From Streptomyces sp. NBC_00425 (lineage in GTDB: Bacteria; Actinomycetota; Actinomycetes; Streptomycetales; Streptomycetaceae), in assembly GCF_036030735.1 (NCBI RefSeq), contig NZ_CP107928.1, forward strand, positions 7,130,001 through 7,194,000: a stretch of DNA of 64,000 nt, given 5' to 3'. The notes under the pieces were generated by a model. That model made no database searches. It saw nothing but the letters and a program-made list of their open reading frames with translations, and was not told the origin of the DNA. A program made the translations under genes and the position numbers. Below are positions 44,839 through 57,876 of the stretch, piece by piece; positions within the stretch are counted from its first letter, which is position 1, and each line of letters begins with the position of its first letter.

Positions 44839-45980
44839 GGGCAGGCCTCCGCGCTGTCGTTCGCCGTCGCCGTCGCCGTCACGGTCGCCGCAGTCGTCGT
44901 CGCCGTCGTGGCAGCTGTCGTCGCCGCTGTCAGGGCGAAGGCCGTCGGGTCCGGGTGGGAGAGCCGTCCCGGGCTCATCAGGATCGGCACGACGTCCGCC
45001 CCGACGACGCCCTCGCCCCACTTGCCGCCCTCGCCCGGCACCAGCAGTTCGGCCACGTCCAGCACGTGATGGCCCGCCATCGAGGGCAGGCAGGTGCCCC
45101 GCGCCGGGCCGATGGCCGCCGCCCAGTCCTGCGGGATCGCCGAGACCCCCCGGGTGGCGCCGGCCAGGGCGCCCGCCACCGCCGCCGTGGTGTCCGCGTC
45201 GCGGCCCATGTTCACCGCCGTGAGGACCGCCTCGCGGAAGTCGCCCTCGGCTGCCGCGTAGGCGCCGAACGCGAGGGCGACGGCCTCGGGCGCCAGATCG
45301 GTCCACGGGTAGCCGCCGACGACGACGGCCGAGCGCACGGCCCGTTCGCCGCGGTGGGCCGCCGCTGCCGCCCGGCGCAGGGAACGAGCCGTCCAGGAGT
45401 CCTCGGGGACCACCGCGAGAGCCGAGGCGACCACCGCGACCGGCGGCGCCCCGGCCATCGCCGCGGCCACTCCCGCCGCGACCGCCTGCCCGCCGTAGAT
45501 GCCCTCGCCGTCGTGGCTCACCGCGCCGTCGATCGCGACCAGCCGGGCGGCCTCCGCCGGGCGGCCCGCGGCGAAGACGCCGAAGGGGGCCGCGCGCATC
45601 GCCAGGCCGTCGCTCCAGGCGTGCCGGTGCTGCGCCGAGATGGGCGCCGCGAGGCCGCGGCGGAGGTTCTCCAGGGTGCCGCGCTCGCTGAATCCCGCGC
45701 CCCGGAAGGGGCCTTCGTCCCGGTCGGCGATCCACTGGTGCCAGGCCGACTCGACGTGGGCCGGGGTGAGCGCGGAGCCGTGCCGGGCGAGCAGCAGGCC
45801 GGAGAAGATCGCGTACTCGGTGTCGTCCGTGCCGGCCGGCCGGTCGGCGACGTAGCCGGTGATGCGGCCCCAGCGGGCGCGGATCTGCGAGGGCTTCATG
45901 TTCTCGGCGGGGGCGCCCAGGGCGTCTCCGACGGCGAGGCCGAGCAGGGCGCCGCGGGCTCTTTCACGGATCGTCGCCAT
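44835..45980 (-). CDS. ADP-ribosylglycohydrolase-family protein D, first gene of the operon
   Basis: 381 aa from the ATG at 45980, with GGAGGAGG about seven bases upstream. Complete DraG/ARH domain: RARGALLGLAVGDALGAPAE, first metal motif AGTDDTEYAIFSGLLL, second MGRDADTTAAVAGALAGATRG. All ligands are present. The C-terminus has a ~30-residue Thr/Ala/Val tail (TAATTAATTATTTAATVTA) from a GTC/GCC triplet-rich stretch, unlike the rest of the protein. It heads the seven-gene operon; its promoter lies in the 270-base gap shared with the metal transporter. Confidence 0.9.
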   Translation of the reverse strand: MATIRERARGALLGLAVGDALGAPAENMKPSQIRARWGRITGYVADRPAGTDDTEYAIFSGLLLARHGSALTPAHVESAWHQWIADRDEGPFRGAGFSERGTLENLRRGLAAPISAQHRHAWSDGLAMRAAPFGVFAAGRPAEAARLVAIDGAVSHDGEGIYGGQAVAAGVAAAMAGAPPVAVVASALAVVPEDSWTARSLRRAAAAAHRGERAVRSAVVVGGYPWTDLAPEAVALAFGAYAAAEGDFREAVLTAVNMGRDADTTAAVAGALAGATRGVSAIPQDWAAAIGPARGTCLPSMAGHHVLDVAELLVPGEGGKWGEGVVGADVVPILMSPGRLSHPDPTAFALTAATTAATTATTTAATVTATATANDSAEACP

Positions 45981-46201
45981 AGGCGTCCTCCTCCACCATG
46001 GCTCCGCTCGGGCGCGGAACCGTCTGCGGATGTGTCCCACCATCGGCGGTTGACCCGAGCCTCGAAGCCCTTCATGTCACCCGGTCGACATCTGTGCGGA
46101 TAGCCGATCGAATGAGCGCTCGAAGGTAAAAGCGCAGGTTAGCCCAGCCTTTCCTTGCTGGCGGAGCGGAATGGGGAGGCGTATCTTCGCGTTGTAGGAA
46201 C

Positions 46202-46216
46202 TTAGAATCAGTCTAA
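46202..46216 (+). promoter_or_regulatory. Fur-type 7-1-7 box upstream of VIT1
   Basis: TTAGAATCAGTCTAA: seven bases, a central C, then seven bases that are the reverse complement at six of seven positions. This is the 7-1-7 pattern of Fur-family sites. It is 35 bases before the start of a metal transporter. Confidence 0.55.
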
Positions 46217-46218
46217 AC

Positions 46219-46237
46219 TTAGCTTTGGCTCAGCTTA
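46219..46237 (+). promoter_or_regulatory. DmdR1/IdeR-like iron box upstream of VIT1
   Basis: TTAGCTTTGGCTCAGCTTA agrees at 15 of 19 positions with the Streptomyces iron box as I remember it (TTAGGTTAGGCTCACCTAA). It lies 14 bases before the VIT1 GTG, where a bound repressor would block transcription or a bound activator would be unusual. Confidence 0.55.
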
Positions 46238-46250
46238 CTGGGGGATCTCC

Positions 46251-46982
46251 GTGGCCATCATCGAGACCGAGGCGCCGCTGCACGAGGCGCACCGCGACAA
46301 CCACACCCACCGTGACGTCAACGGGGGCTGGCTGCGCCCCGCCGTCTTCGGCGCGATGGACGGCCTGGTCTCCAACCTCGCCCTGATGACCGGTGTCGCC
46401 GGCGGATCCGTGGGACAGCAGACCCTCGTCGTCACCGGCCTCGCGGGGCTGGCCGCCGGCGCCTTCTCCATGGCCGCCGGCGAGTACACCTCCGTCGCCT
46501 CGCAGCGCGAACTCGTCGAGGCCGAACTGGCTGTCGAGCGGCGGGAGCTGCGCAAGCACCCCCAGGACGAGGAGGCCGAGCTCGCCGCCCTGTACGAGTC
46601 CCGGGGCGTCGAACCCGCACTCGCCCGGCAGGTCGCCCAGCAACTGTCGCGCGACCCCGAGCAGGCCCTGGAGATACACGCCCGCGAGGAGCTGGGCATC
46701 GACCCGTCCGATCTGCCCTCGCCGCTGGTCGCCGCGGTGTCCAGCTTCGGATCGTTCGCACTGGGCGCGTTGCTGCCCGTCCTGCCGTATCTGCTCGGCG
46801 CCTCCTCCCTGTGGCCGGCCGTGCTGCTGGCCCTGCTCGGCCTGTTCGGCTGCGGCGCGGTGGTGGCCCGGGTGACGGCGCGGACCTGGTGGTTCAGCGG
46901 GCTGCGGCAGCTGGCCCTCGGCGGTGCGGCGGCCGGTGTGACGTACGCCCTGGGCAGCTTCTTCGGAACGGCCGTAGGATAG
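46251..46982 (+). CDS. VIT1/CCC1-family iron/manganese transporter
   Basis: 243 aa from the GTG at 46251. VIT1 fold: a His-rich start (HEAHRDNHTHRDVNGG), TM1 with FGAMDGLVSNLALMTGV, TM2 with GLAGLAAGAFSMAAGEYTSV, a ~90-residue acidic cytoplasmic helical domain (SQRELVEAELAVERRELRKH...), then three more membrane segments. The Asp and Met of TM1 and the Glu and Tyr of TM2 correspond to the metal path of VIT1. In bacteria the family is thought to export or sequester Fe2+/Mn2+. The two iron-type operators just upstream support an iron role. Confidence 0.92.
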   Translation: MAIIETEAPLHEAHRDNHTHRDVNGGWLRPAVFGAMDGLVSNLALMTGVAGGSVGQQTLVVTGLAGLAAGAFSMAAGEYTSVASQRELVEAELAVERRELRKHPQDEEAELAALYESRGVEPALARQVAQQLSRDPEQALEIHAREELGIDPSDLPSPLVAAVSSFGSFALGALLPVLPYLLGASSLWPAVLLALLGLFGCGAVVARVTARTWWFSGLRQLALGGAAAGVTYALGSFFGTAVG

Positions 46983-47363
46983 ATCGGCTGCTACCTATGC
47001 GATGGGCCGCATAGGTAGCCGTTACCGACTGGTTTCGAGTGCTTAACCAGCGGGCATGAGCCGTAAGCGCTGTGGGCAATGACGCCTGCGGCGCACTCGC
47101 GGGGTGGGTGACGCCGCTCCCCCCGCCCTTCCGGTCCGCCGGGCAACGATCCGACCGATCTCGTCCCGTCCGGCCCCCATACCTTTCAGCCACGTGCGAG
47201 GAACCCCCGCCGCGCGTCCGTGGCGTCCGCATGCTGGAACGGAGTATCCGGTTCCCGAGAACCGCTCCATCATGTAACCTGCACGAAATTTTGCGTTCCG
47301 CAGAGGGCCAACGTCGTCCCTTCGCCAGCAGATATGCCACCTGAGACGACGACGGGAGAGCCG
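46983..47363 (+). promoter_or_regulatory. gltB upstream region (381 bases)
   Basis: The left end holds the VIT1 terminator (46990-47019). The middle is G/C-rich with no gene. Near the right end, cggttc/gaaccg (47249-47264) is a 6-bp inverted repeat, and GTAAC-n6-GAAAT (47274-47289) matches the GlnR box gTnAC-n6-GaAAc at nearly every position. GGGAGAG eight bases before the gltB ATG is the ribosome-binding site. GlnR control of glutamate synthase is inferred. Confidence 0.45.
46990..47019 (+). terminator. VIT1 terminator
   Basis: Perfect 12-bp stem gctacctatgcg (46990-47001), loop atgggc, complement 47008-47019, starting 8 bases after the stop. It is notably less G/C-rich than other hairpins here. 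Confidence 0.85.
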
Positions 47364-51954
<4,591 letters not shown>

Positions 51955-51962
<8 letters not shown>

Positions 51963-53415
51963 CCCGAAGGGCTTCCTGAACCACGGCCGTGAGGTCGCCA
52001 AGTCCCGCCCCGTCGACGTGCGGCTGAAGGACTGGAACGAGGTCTACGTCCCCGGTTCGCTGCTGCCGATCATCGGCAAGCAGGCCAGTCGGTGCATGGA
52101 CTGCGGCATCCCGTTCTGCCACAACGGCTGTCCGCTCGGGAACCTGATCCCCGAGTGGAACGACTTCGCCTACCGCGAGGACTGGTCGGCCGCGCAGGAG
52201 CGGCTGCACGCGACGAACAACTTCCCGGAGTTCACCGGGCGGCTGTGCCCGGCTCCCTGCGAGTCGGCGTGCGTGCTCGGCATCAACCAGCCGGCCGTCA
52301 CCATCAAGAACGTCGAGGTCTCGATCATCGACAAGGCGTGGGAGACCGGTGACGTCGCTCCGCAGGCGCCCGAACGCCTGTCCGGCAAGACGGTCGCGGT
52401 CATCGGTTCGGGCCCGGCGGGCCTGGCCGCCGCCCAGCAGCTCACCCGGGCCGGCCACACCGTCGCCGTCTACGAGCGCGCGGACCGCATCGGCGGCCTT
52501 CTCCGGTACGGCATCCCCGAGTTCAAGATGGAGAAGCGGCACATCAACCGCCGCATCGAGCAGATGCGCACGGAGGGCACCCGCTTCCGCACCGGCATCG
52601 AGATCGGCCGCGACCTCAAGGCCACCGACCTGAAGAAGCGCTACGACGCCGTCGTGATCGCCGCCGGCGCCACGACCGCCCGTGACCTGCCGGTCCCCGG
52701 CCGTGAGCTCAAGGGCGTCCACCAGGCGATGGAGTACCTGCCGCTGGCCAACAAGGTCCAGGAGGGCGACTTCGTGGCGCCCCCGATCACGGCCGAGGGC
52801 AAGCACGTCGTGGTCATCGGCGGCGGCGACACCGGCGCCGACTGCGTGGGCACCGCCCACCGCCAGGGCGCGGCCTCCGTCACCCAGCTGGAGATCATGC
52901 CCCGGCCGGGCGAGGAGCGGAACCCGGGCCAGCCGTGGCCGACGTTCCCGATGCTCTACAAGGTCACCTCCGCGCACGAGGAGGGCGGTGAGCGGGTCTA
53001 CTCCGTCTCCACCACCCACTTCGAGGGCGACGAGGACGGCAACGTCCAGTGGCTGCACCTCACCGAGGTCGAGTTCGTCGAGGGCAGGCTGACGCCCAAG
53101 CCGGGCACCGAGCGCAAGATCCCCGCCCAGCTGGTCACCCTCGCCATGGGCTTCACCGGCACCGACCGGGAGAACGGCCTGGTGGAGCAGTTCGGCCTGG
53201 AGCTCGACGAGCGCGGCAACGTGGCGCGCGACGCCGACTTCGCGACCAACGTGCCCGGCGTGTACGTCGCCGGAGACGCCGGCCGCGGCCAGTCGCTCAT
53301 CGTGTGGGCGATCGCGGAGGGCCGCTCGGCCGCCCGCGGCGTCGACCGGTTCCTGACCGGGGCGAGCGACCTGCCCGCCCCGATCCGCCCGACGGACCGC
53401 TCGCTGATGGTCTGA
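51955..53415 (+). CDS. gltD: Glutamate synthase small subunit
   Basis: 486 aa from the ATG at 51955, overlapping gltB by 8 bases. It takes electrons from NADPH via FAD and passes them to GltB. N-terminal 4Fe-4S cysteines lie in [20 protein letters not shown] and [15 protein letters not shown]. The FAD motif is [21 protein letters not shown] and the NADPH motif is [21 protein letters not shown]. The closing FAD segment reads [20 protein letters not shown] 15-bp terminator follows, so gltBD is a two-gene operon. Confidence 0.98.
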
Positions 53416-53466
53416 CGGCCCCGCCGAAAGGCACCAGACGTCCCGTACAAAGGCGTGCGGAACATT

Positions 53467-53515
53467 GACGGCGCCTGCCCACAGTCCCCGACCGGACGAC
53501 TGGGCAGGCGCCGTC
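53467..53515. terminator. gltBD terminator
   Basis: Perfect 15-bp stem: gacggcgcctgccca (53467-53481) and tgggcaggcgccgtc (53501-53515) with a 19-base loop, 52 bases past the gltD stop. Confidence 0.88.
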
Positions 53516-53572
53516 GCCTTTCCGTACACCTGTTCCCCGAGTGGGGGCGGTGGGTGTGGAAGGCTGTGCGCC

Positions 53573-54295
53573 ATGGTCGCGATCAGTCTCACCAAGGTCC
53601 AGGAGACCGCACCCGCGCTGGTCAGCCTCTACAAGAGCGCCGGGGCGTCCCTCGCCAGGCACGGCCTCGACGGGCAGCGGGCCGCCGTCTACCTCGTCGT
53701 CGACTACTCGGGGTCGATGAAGCCGTACTACGAGGACGGCAGCGTGCAGGCGCTCGCCGACCGGGTGCTGGGACTCTCCGCCCATCTCGACGACGACGGC
53801 CGGGTGCCGGTCGTCTTCTTCTCCACCGACGTCGACGCCGTCACCGACATCGCCCTCGCCGACCACCGCGGACGGGTGGACCGCATCGCGGCCGGGCTCG
53901 GACACATGGGCAGGACCAGCTACCACCTCGCCATGGACGCCGTCATCGACCACTACCTCGACAGCGGGGCGCGCGAACCCGCGCTCGTCGTCTTCCAGAC
54001 CGACGGCGGCCCCGTCAACAAGCTCGCCGCCGAGCGCTATCTGTGCAAGGCCTCCAAGCTGCCCCTGTTCTGGCAGTTCATCGGCTTCGGCGACCGCGGC
54101 AGCAAGCAGTTCGACTTCCTGCGCAGGCTCGACGAACTGCCCGTCCCGGCGAAACGGGCGGTCGACAACGCCGGCTTCTTCCACGCCGGTCCGGATCCGC
54201 GGAAGGTGTCGGACGCCGATCTCTACGACCGGCTCGTGAGCGAGTTCCCGGGGTGGCTGACGGCCGCCCGGGCGCACGGGATCGTACGACCGTAG
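53573..54295 (+). CDS. VWA-domain protein, TerF-like
   Basis: 240 aa from the ATG at 53573. After ~30 residues (LTKVQETAPALVSLYKSAG) comes a von Willebrand A domain with a complete MIDAS: DYSGSMKPYYEDG (DxSxS), the Thr in MGRTSYHLAMDAV and the Asp in VVFQTDGGPVNK. The subfamily (vWA-TerF) is linked in other bacteria to tellurite/stress (ter) gene sets, but no ter genes lie nearby. It is a cytoplasmic metal-dependent adhesion or scaffold protein of unknown partner. The gene is flanked by the gltBD terminator and the cytochrome b gene. Confidence 0.87.
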   Translation: MVAISLTKVQETAPALVSLYKSAGASLARHGLDGQRAAVYLVVDYSGSMKPYYEDGSVQALADRVLGLSAHLDDDGRVPVVFFSTDVDAVTDIALADHRGRVDRIAAGLGHMGRTSYHLAMDAVIDHYLDSGAREPALVVFQTDGGPVNKLAAERYLCKASKLPLFWQFIGFGDRGSKQFDFLRRLDELPVPAKRAVDNAGFFHAGPDPRKVSDADLYDRLVSEFPGWLTAARAHGIVRP

Positions 54296-54403
54296 CGGCG
54301 GAGGCGGCGGTGCCTGCACAGGCCGTCCGGAACCGTCCGCACCGTTGGCTCAGCGGGTCGTCCGTGCCACCCTGAGGAAGGTCCGACGGGGAGGCGGCGA
54401 CGT

Positions 54404-56089
54404 ATGGGCGAGTACGTGGGATCGGTGAACGAGGCGGCGCAGGAGGGGAGTTCACGGCCGAGGGGGGAGCCGGGCAAGGGCGAGCGGGTCGCGGACTGGG
54501 CGGACGGACGGCTCGGGCTGTACACGCTGGCGAAGGCCAACCTGCGCAAGGTGTTCCCGGACCACTGGTCCTTCATGCTGGGCGAGATCTGCCTCTACAG
54601 CTTCCTGATCCTCATCCTCACCGGCGTCTACCTCACCCTGTTCTTCGAGCCGAGCAGCGCCGAGGTCGTCTACCACGGCTCCTACGCGCCCCTCAACGGC
54701 ATCACGATGACGCGGGCGTACGAGTCGACGCTCGACATCAGCTTCGACGTCCGCGGCGGCCTGCTGATCCGGCAGATCCACCACTGGTCGGCGCTGGTCT
54801 TCGTCACCGGCATGCTCGTGCACATGATGCGGGTGTTCTTCACCGGCGCGTTCCGCAAGCCGCGCGAGGTCAACTGGGTGTTCGGCTGGCTGCTGTTGTT
54901 CCTCGGCATCCTCACCGGTCTGACCGGCTACTCGCTCCCCGACGACCTGCTCTCCGGCACCGGCGTGCGGTTCGCCGACGGCGCGATCCTGTCCGTCCCG
55001 ATCGTCGGGACGTACCTGTCGTTCTTCCTCTTCGGGGGCGAGTTCCCGGGGCACGACATCATCTCCCGGTTCTACCCGATCCACGTCCTGCTGCTGCCCG
55101 GCATCATGCTGGGGCTGGTCGTCGCCCACCTCGTCCTGGTGTTCTTCCACAAGCACACGCAGTATCCGGGACCCGGACGCGACCAGAAGAGCGTCGTCGG
55201 CATGCCGTTCATGCCGGTCTACATGGCGAAGGCCGGCGGGTTCTTCTTCCTGGTCTTCGGCGTGCTCGCGGTGATGGGCGGGATCGCGAGCGTCAACCCG
55301 GTGTGGGCGTTCGGGCCGTACCGGCCGGACCAGGTGACGACGGGCGCCCAGCCGGACTGGTACCTCGGCTTCTCCGAGGGGCTGATCCGGGTGATGCCGG
55401 GATGGGAGATCAACGCCTGGGGCCACACCCTGGAGCCGGGCGTCCTCATCCCGTTCTCGCTCTTCCCGCTGATCCTGCTCGCCCTCGGGGTCTATCCCTT
55501 CGTCGAGGCGTGGATAACCGGCGACAGGCGCGAGCACCACATCCTCGACCGGCCGCGCAACGCCCCCGTGCGCACCGGCCTCGGCGTGGCCTGGCTGACC
55601 CTGTACGCGGTGCTGCTGCTCGGCGGCGGCAACGACATCGTCGCCACCCATCTGCATCTGTCCATCAACGCGATCACCTGGTTCGTGCGGGTCGCCGTGT
55701 TCGTCGCCCCCGTCGTCGCCTTCGTGGTCACCAAGCGGATCTGTCTCGGACTGCAGCGCCGCGACCGCGACATGGTGCTGCACGGCCGGGAGACGGGCAC
55801 CATCAGACGCCTGCCGCACGGCGAGTACGTCGAGGTCCACGAACCCCTCGGCCGGGACCGGCTGTTCACCCTCACCCAGCACGAGCAGCACCCGCCGTAC
55901 GAGATCGGGCCGCTCGTCGACCACAACGGGGTGCGGCGGCCGGTCACCGTCTCCCAGCGGGTGCGGGCGCGGCTGGCCCGGGCGATGTTCGGCGCGGACG
56001 GCCACATCCCCAAGCCGACGCCCGGGGAGTACCGCGAACTCACCGGAGGCCACGGGGGTCATGGGGGACATGGGGGAGACGGGACGTGA
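54404..56089 (+). CDS. Orphan cytochrome b (QcrB paralogue)
   Basis: 561 aa. Eight or nine membrane helices. Heme His residues lie in QIHHWSALVFVTGMLVHMM and in FYPIHVLLLPGIMLGLVVAHL. The quinol-site loop is QPDWYLGFSEG (the PDWY form used by actinobacteria). The end is hydrophilic and closes with Gly-His repeats (GGHGGHGGHGG). This is the cytochrome b of complex III, but no qcrC, qcrA or cytochrome oxidase gene is adjacent, so it is a second copy working alone or with subunits made elsewhere. Its 3' end overlaps the convergent SGNH gene by 50 bases. Confidence 0.92.
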   Translation: MGEYVGSVNEAAQEGSSRPRGEPGKGERVADWADGRLGLYTLAKANLRKVFPDHWSFMLGEICLYSFLILILTGVYLTLFFEPSSAEVVYHGSYAPLNGITMTRAYESTLDISFDVRGGLLIRQIHHWSALVFVTGMLVHMMRVFFTGAFRKPREVNWVFGWLLLFLGILTGLTGYSLPDDLLSGTGVRFADGAILSVPIVGTYLSFFLFGGEFPGHDIISRFYPIHVLLLPGIMLGLVVAHLVLVFFHKHTQYPGPGRDQKSVVGMPFMPVYMAKAGGFFFLVFGVLAVMGGIASVNPVWAFGPYRPDQVTTGAQPDWYLGFSEGLIRVMPGWEINAWGHTLEPGVLIPFSLFPLILLALGVYPFVEAWITGDRREHHILDRPRNAPVRTGLGVAWLTLYAVLLLGGGNDIVATHLHLSINAITWFVRVAVFVAPVVAFVVTKRICLGLQRRDRDMVLHGRETGTIRRLPHGEYVEVHEPLGRDRLFTLTQHEQHPPYEIGPLVDHNGVRRPVTVSQRVRARLARAMFGADGHIPKPTPGEYRELTGGHGGHGGHGGDGT

Positions 56090-57242
56090 GGACCCGCGCG
56101 AAGCGTTCGCCGATCAGGCGGTGACCGGCCGCGTCCGGGTGGAGGCCGTCGGGCAGCGGTGTCCCGACGGCGTCGGCCTCGCCGTACAGGTCGAGGCCGT
56201 CGACGTAATGCAGGTGTGGGTCGTCGGCGGCGCGCTCGGCCACGATCCGGGCCAGTTCGGCGCGGATCACCCGCAGGGTCAGCTTTCCGTACGCCACCTC
56301 GGCCGGATCGCCCATCGGCTGGAACAGCGCCCTGCCCGCGGCGGCGGAGGCGAAGTCGAGCGAGGTGGGGCCCGGCGTGTCCTCGTGCATCGGGCACAGG
56401 ATCGGTGAGACGACCACCAGGGGCGTGTCCGGACGGCCCTCGCGGATCGTGTCGAGGAAGCCGTGCACGGCCGGGGTGAAGGCGCGCAGCCGCATCAGGT
56501 CCAGGTTCACCACGTTGATGCCGACCTTGACGCTGATCAGGTCGGCCGGGGTGTCCCGCAGCGCGCGGGCGGTGAACGGGTCCAGCAGGGCGCTGCCGCC
56601 CAGGCCCAGGTTGATCAGCTCCACCCGGGCCAGCGAGGCGGCGAGGGCGGGCCAGATCGCGGTGGGGCGCACCGCGTCCGAGCCGTGGCTGATCGAACTG
56701 CCGTGGTGCAGCCAGACCGGCCGGCCGTGCGCCGGGGCGGCGGTCAGCGGGGCGTCGGTGCGCAGGGCGACCAGTTCGGTGGTCTCGTCGTGCGGGAGCC
56801 AGATCTCCAGGTCCTTGACCCCGGCCGGCAGGTCCGTGAACCGCAGGGTGGCGACCGGACCGGACCGGGTGTCGCTGGTCTCGGCCACCAGGTCGACGGT
56901 CTGGACGCGGCCGCCCTCCGTCACACTGGCCGTCCTGACCGGACGGCCGTCGACGAGCAGTTCGTACACGCCGTCCGGGCGGGGCGGACCGCCGACGTAG
57001 ACCCGCTTGGTGGGCAGGACGTCCAGCTCGACGGCGGTGGCCTCGCTGCGGAACGCGAGCCGTACGCCCGACGGCTGGGACTCGGCCATGGCGAGCTGCG
57101 GGTCGGCGCACTGGGCACGCGCGCGTGCGGGCAGCCGGTGCGGCAGCACGCCGTGCTCGGTGCGCTCCAGGTCGAGTGCTCCGCGCAGCAGATCGGCGGT
57201 GACCGGCGTCGTGACCCAGCCCGGGCCCGGCGCGCGGCTCAT
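56040..57242 (-). CDS. SGNH/GDSL-type hydrolase
   Basis: 400 aa. The N-terminal ~170 residues are a beta-sandwich-like region (VELDVLPTKRVYVGG..., VATLRFTDLPAGVKDLEIWLP). Then comes the SGNH core: HHGSSISHGSDA with the nucleophile Ser (about residue 182/183), LGLGGSALLDP with the Gly, KVGINVVNLD with the Asn, and DGLHPDAAGHRLIGE with Asp and His. This two-part layout is seen in SGNH esterases acting on carbohydrate acetates, but the substrate is unknown. There is no signal peptide. It overlaps the TetR gene by 4 bases. Confidence 0.88.
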   Translation of the reverse strand: MSRAPGPGWVTTPVTADLLRGALDLERTEHGVLPHRLPARARAQCADPQLAMAESQPSGVRLAFRSEATAVELDVLPTKRVYVGGPPRPDGVYELLVDGRPVRTASVTEGGRVQTVDLVAETSDTRSGPVATLRFTDLPAGVKDLEIWLPHDETTELVALRTDAPLTAAPAHGRPVWLHHGSSISHGSDAVRPTAIWPALAASLARVELINLGLGGSALLDPFTARALRDTPADLISVKVGINVVNLDLMRLRAFTPAVHGFLDTIREGRPDTPLVVVSPILCPMHEDTPGPTSLDFASAAAGRALFQPMGDPAEVAYGKLTLRVIRAELARIVAERAADDPHLHYVDGLDLYGEADAVGTPLPDGLHPDAAGHRLIGERFARVLTSRLPHVPHDPRGLR

Positions 57243-57808
57243 GCGGCGGGCCAGTTGCGCAGCAGGGCGTCGAGGGCGTCCAGGACGCGGGCCCAGGTCT
57301 CGTCCGTGTCCGGCGCGCTGTGGCTGAAGCTCCCGCCCAGCTCCAGGGCGACGTAACCGTTGAAGACGCTGCCGAGGAGCCGGACCGCGTGCGTACGGTC
57401 CGGCTCCTCGAGGTCGTAGCCGCGCAGCAGTGCCCGGGTCATCTGCGCGTGCCGGACGCCGGCGCTCGCGGCCGCCGTCTCGGGGTCGAGCCGCAGCTGG
57501 GCGGCGGCGTAGCGGCCGGGATGCTCGTGCGCGTAGTCGCGGTAGACGTCGGCCAGCGCGGTCAGCGCGTCCTTGCCGGACCGGCCCGCCAGCGCGTCGG
57601 CGGCCCGGTCGGCGAGCTCCTCGAGGGCGAGCAGCGCGATCCGGGTCCTGAGGTCCTGCGAGTTCTTCACGTGCGAGTACAGACTCGCGACCCTGACGTC
57701 GAACCGCCGGGCCAGCGCCGAGACGGTCACCTCCTCGAAGCCGGCCTCGTCGGCGAGCTCCGCGCCCGCCCGCACCAGACGCTCCGTGGTCAGTCCGACC
57801 CGCCCCAT
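57239..57808 (-). CDS. TetR-family regulator
   Basis: 189 aa from the ATG at 57808 (GGAAGG site nearby). N-terminal helix-turn-helix: TTERLVRAGAELADEAGFEEVTV-type helix, then SALARRFDVRVASLYSHVKN. The C-terminal ligand domain has the WHG-type ending (RLLGSVFNGYVALELGGSF). It is transcribed with the SGNH hydrolase and divergently from the FBP gene, across a perfect operator-like inverted repeat, so it probably represses both directions. The inducer is unknown. Confidence 0.9.
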   Translation of the reverse strand: MGRVGLTTERLVRAGAELADEAGFEEVTVSALARRFDVRVASLYSHVKNSQDLRTRIALLALEELADRAADALAGRSGKDALTALADVYRDYAHEHPGRYAAAQLRLDPETAAASAGVRHAQMTRALLRGYDLEEPDRTHAVRLLGSVFNGYVALELGGSFSHSAPDTDETWARVLDALDALLRNWPAA

Positions 57809-57876
57809 GTTCGTCCTTCCCGTCGCTCGGGTCTGCACCCCCGGGCCTTCACCGATGGCCTTCACCCATTATGCGT

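Larger units (their letters stand above)
45981..46250. promoter_or_regulatory. Divergent region between the seven-gene operon and the VIT1 gene
   Basis: 270 bases without a gene. The right half is unusually A/T-rich. Besides the two sites listed separately, TTAGCCCAGCCTTTCCTTG (46139-46157) is a weaker iron-box-like sequence (12 of 19 to the form I remember). No clear promoter for the minus-strand operon was identified. Confidence 0.4.

Noticed and set aside
44835..44940. The GTC/GCC-rich end of hydrolase D as a separate regulatory repeat
   Set aside because: It is in frame, encodes a Thr/Ala/Val tail and keeps the 4-base overlap with the next gene, so it is explained as coding low complexity.
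46983..47363. A small gene in the gltB upstream region (90-aa frame from 47072)
   Set aside because: No ribosome-binding site, no hydrophobic or domain pattern, and it overlaps the candidate GlnR box and gltB leader.
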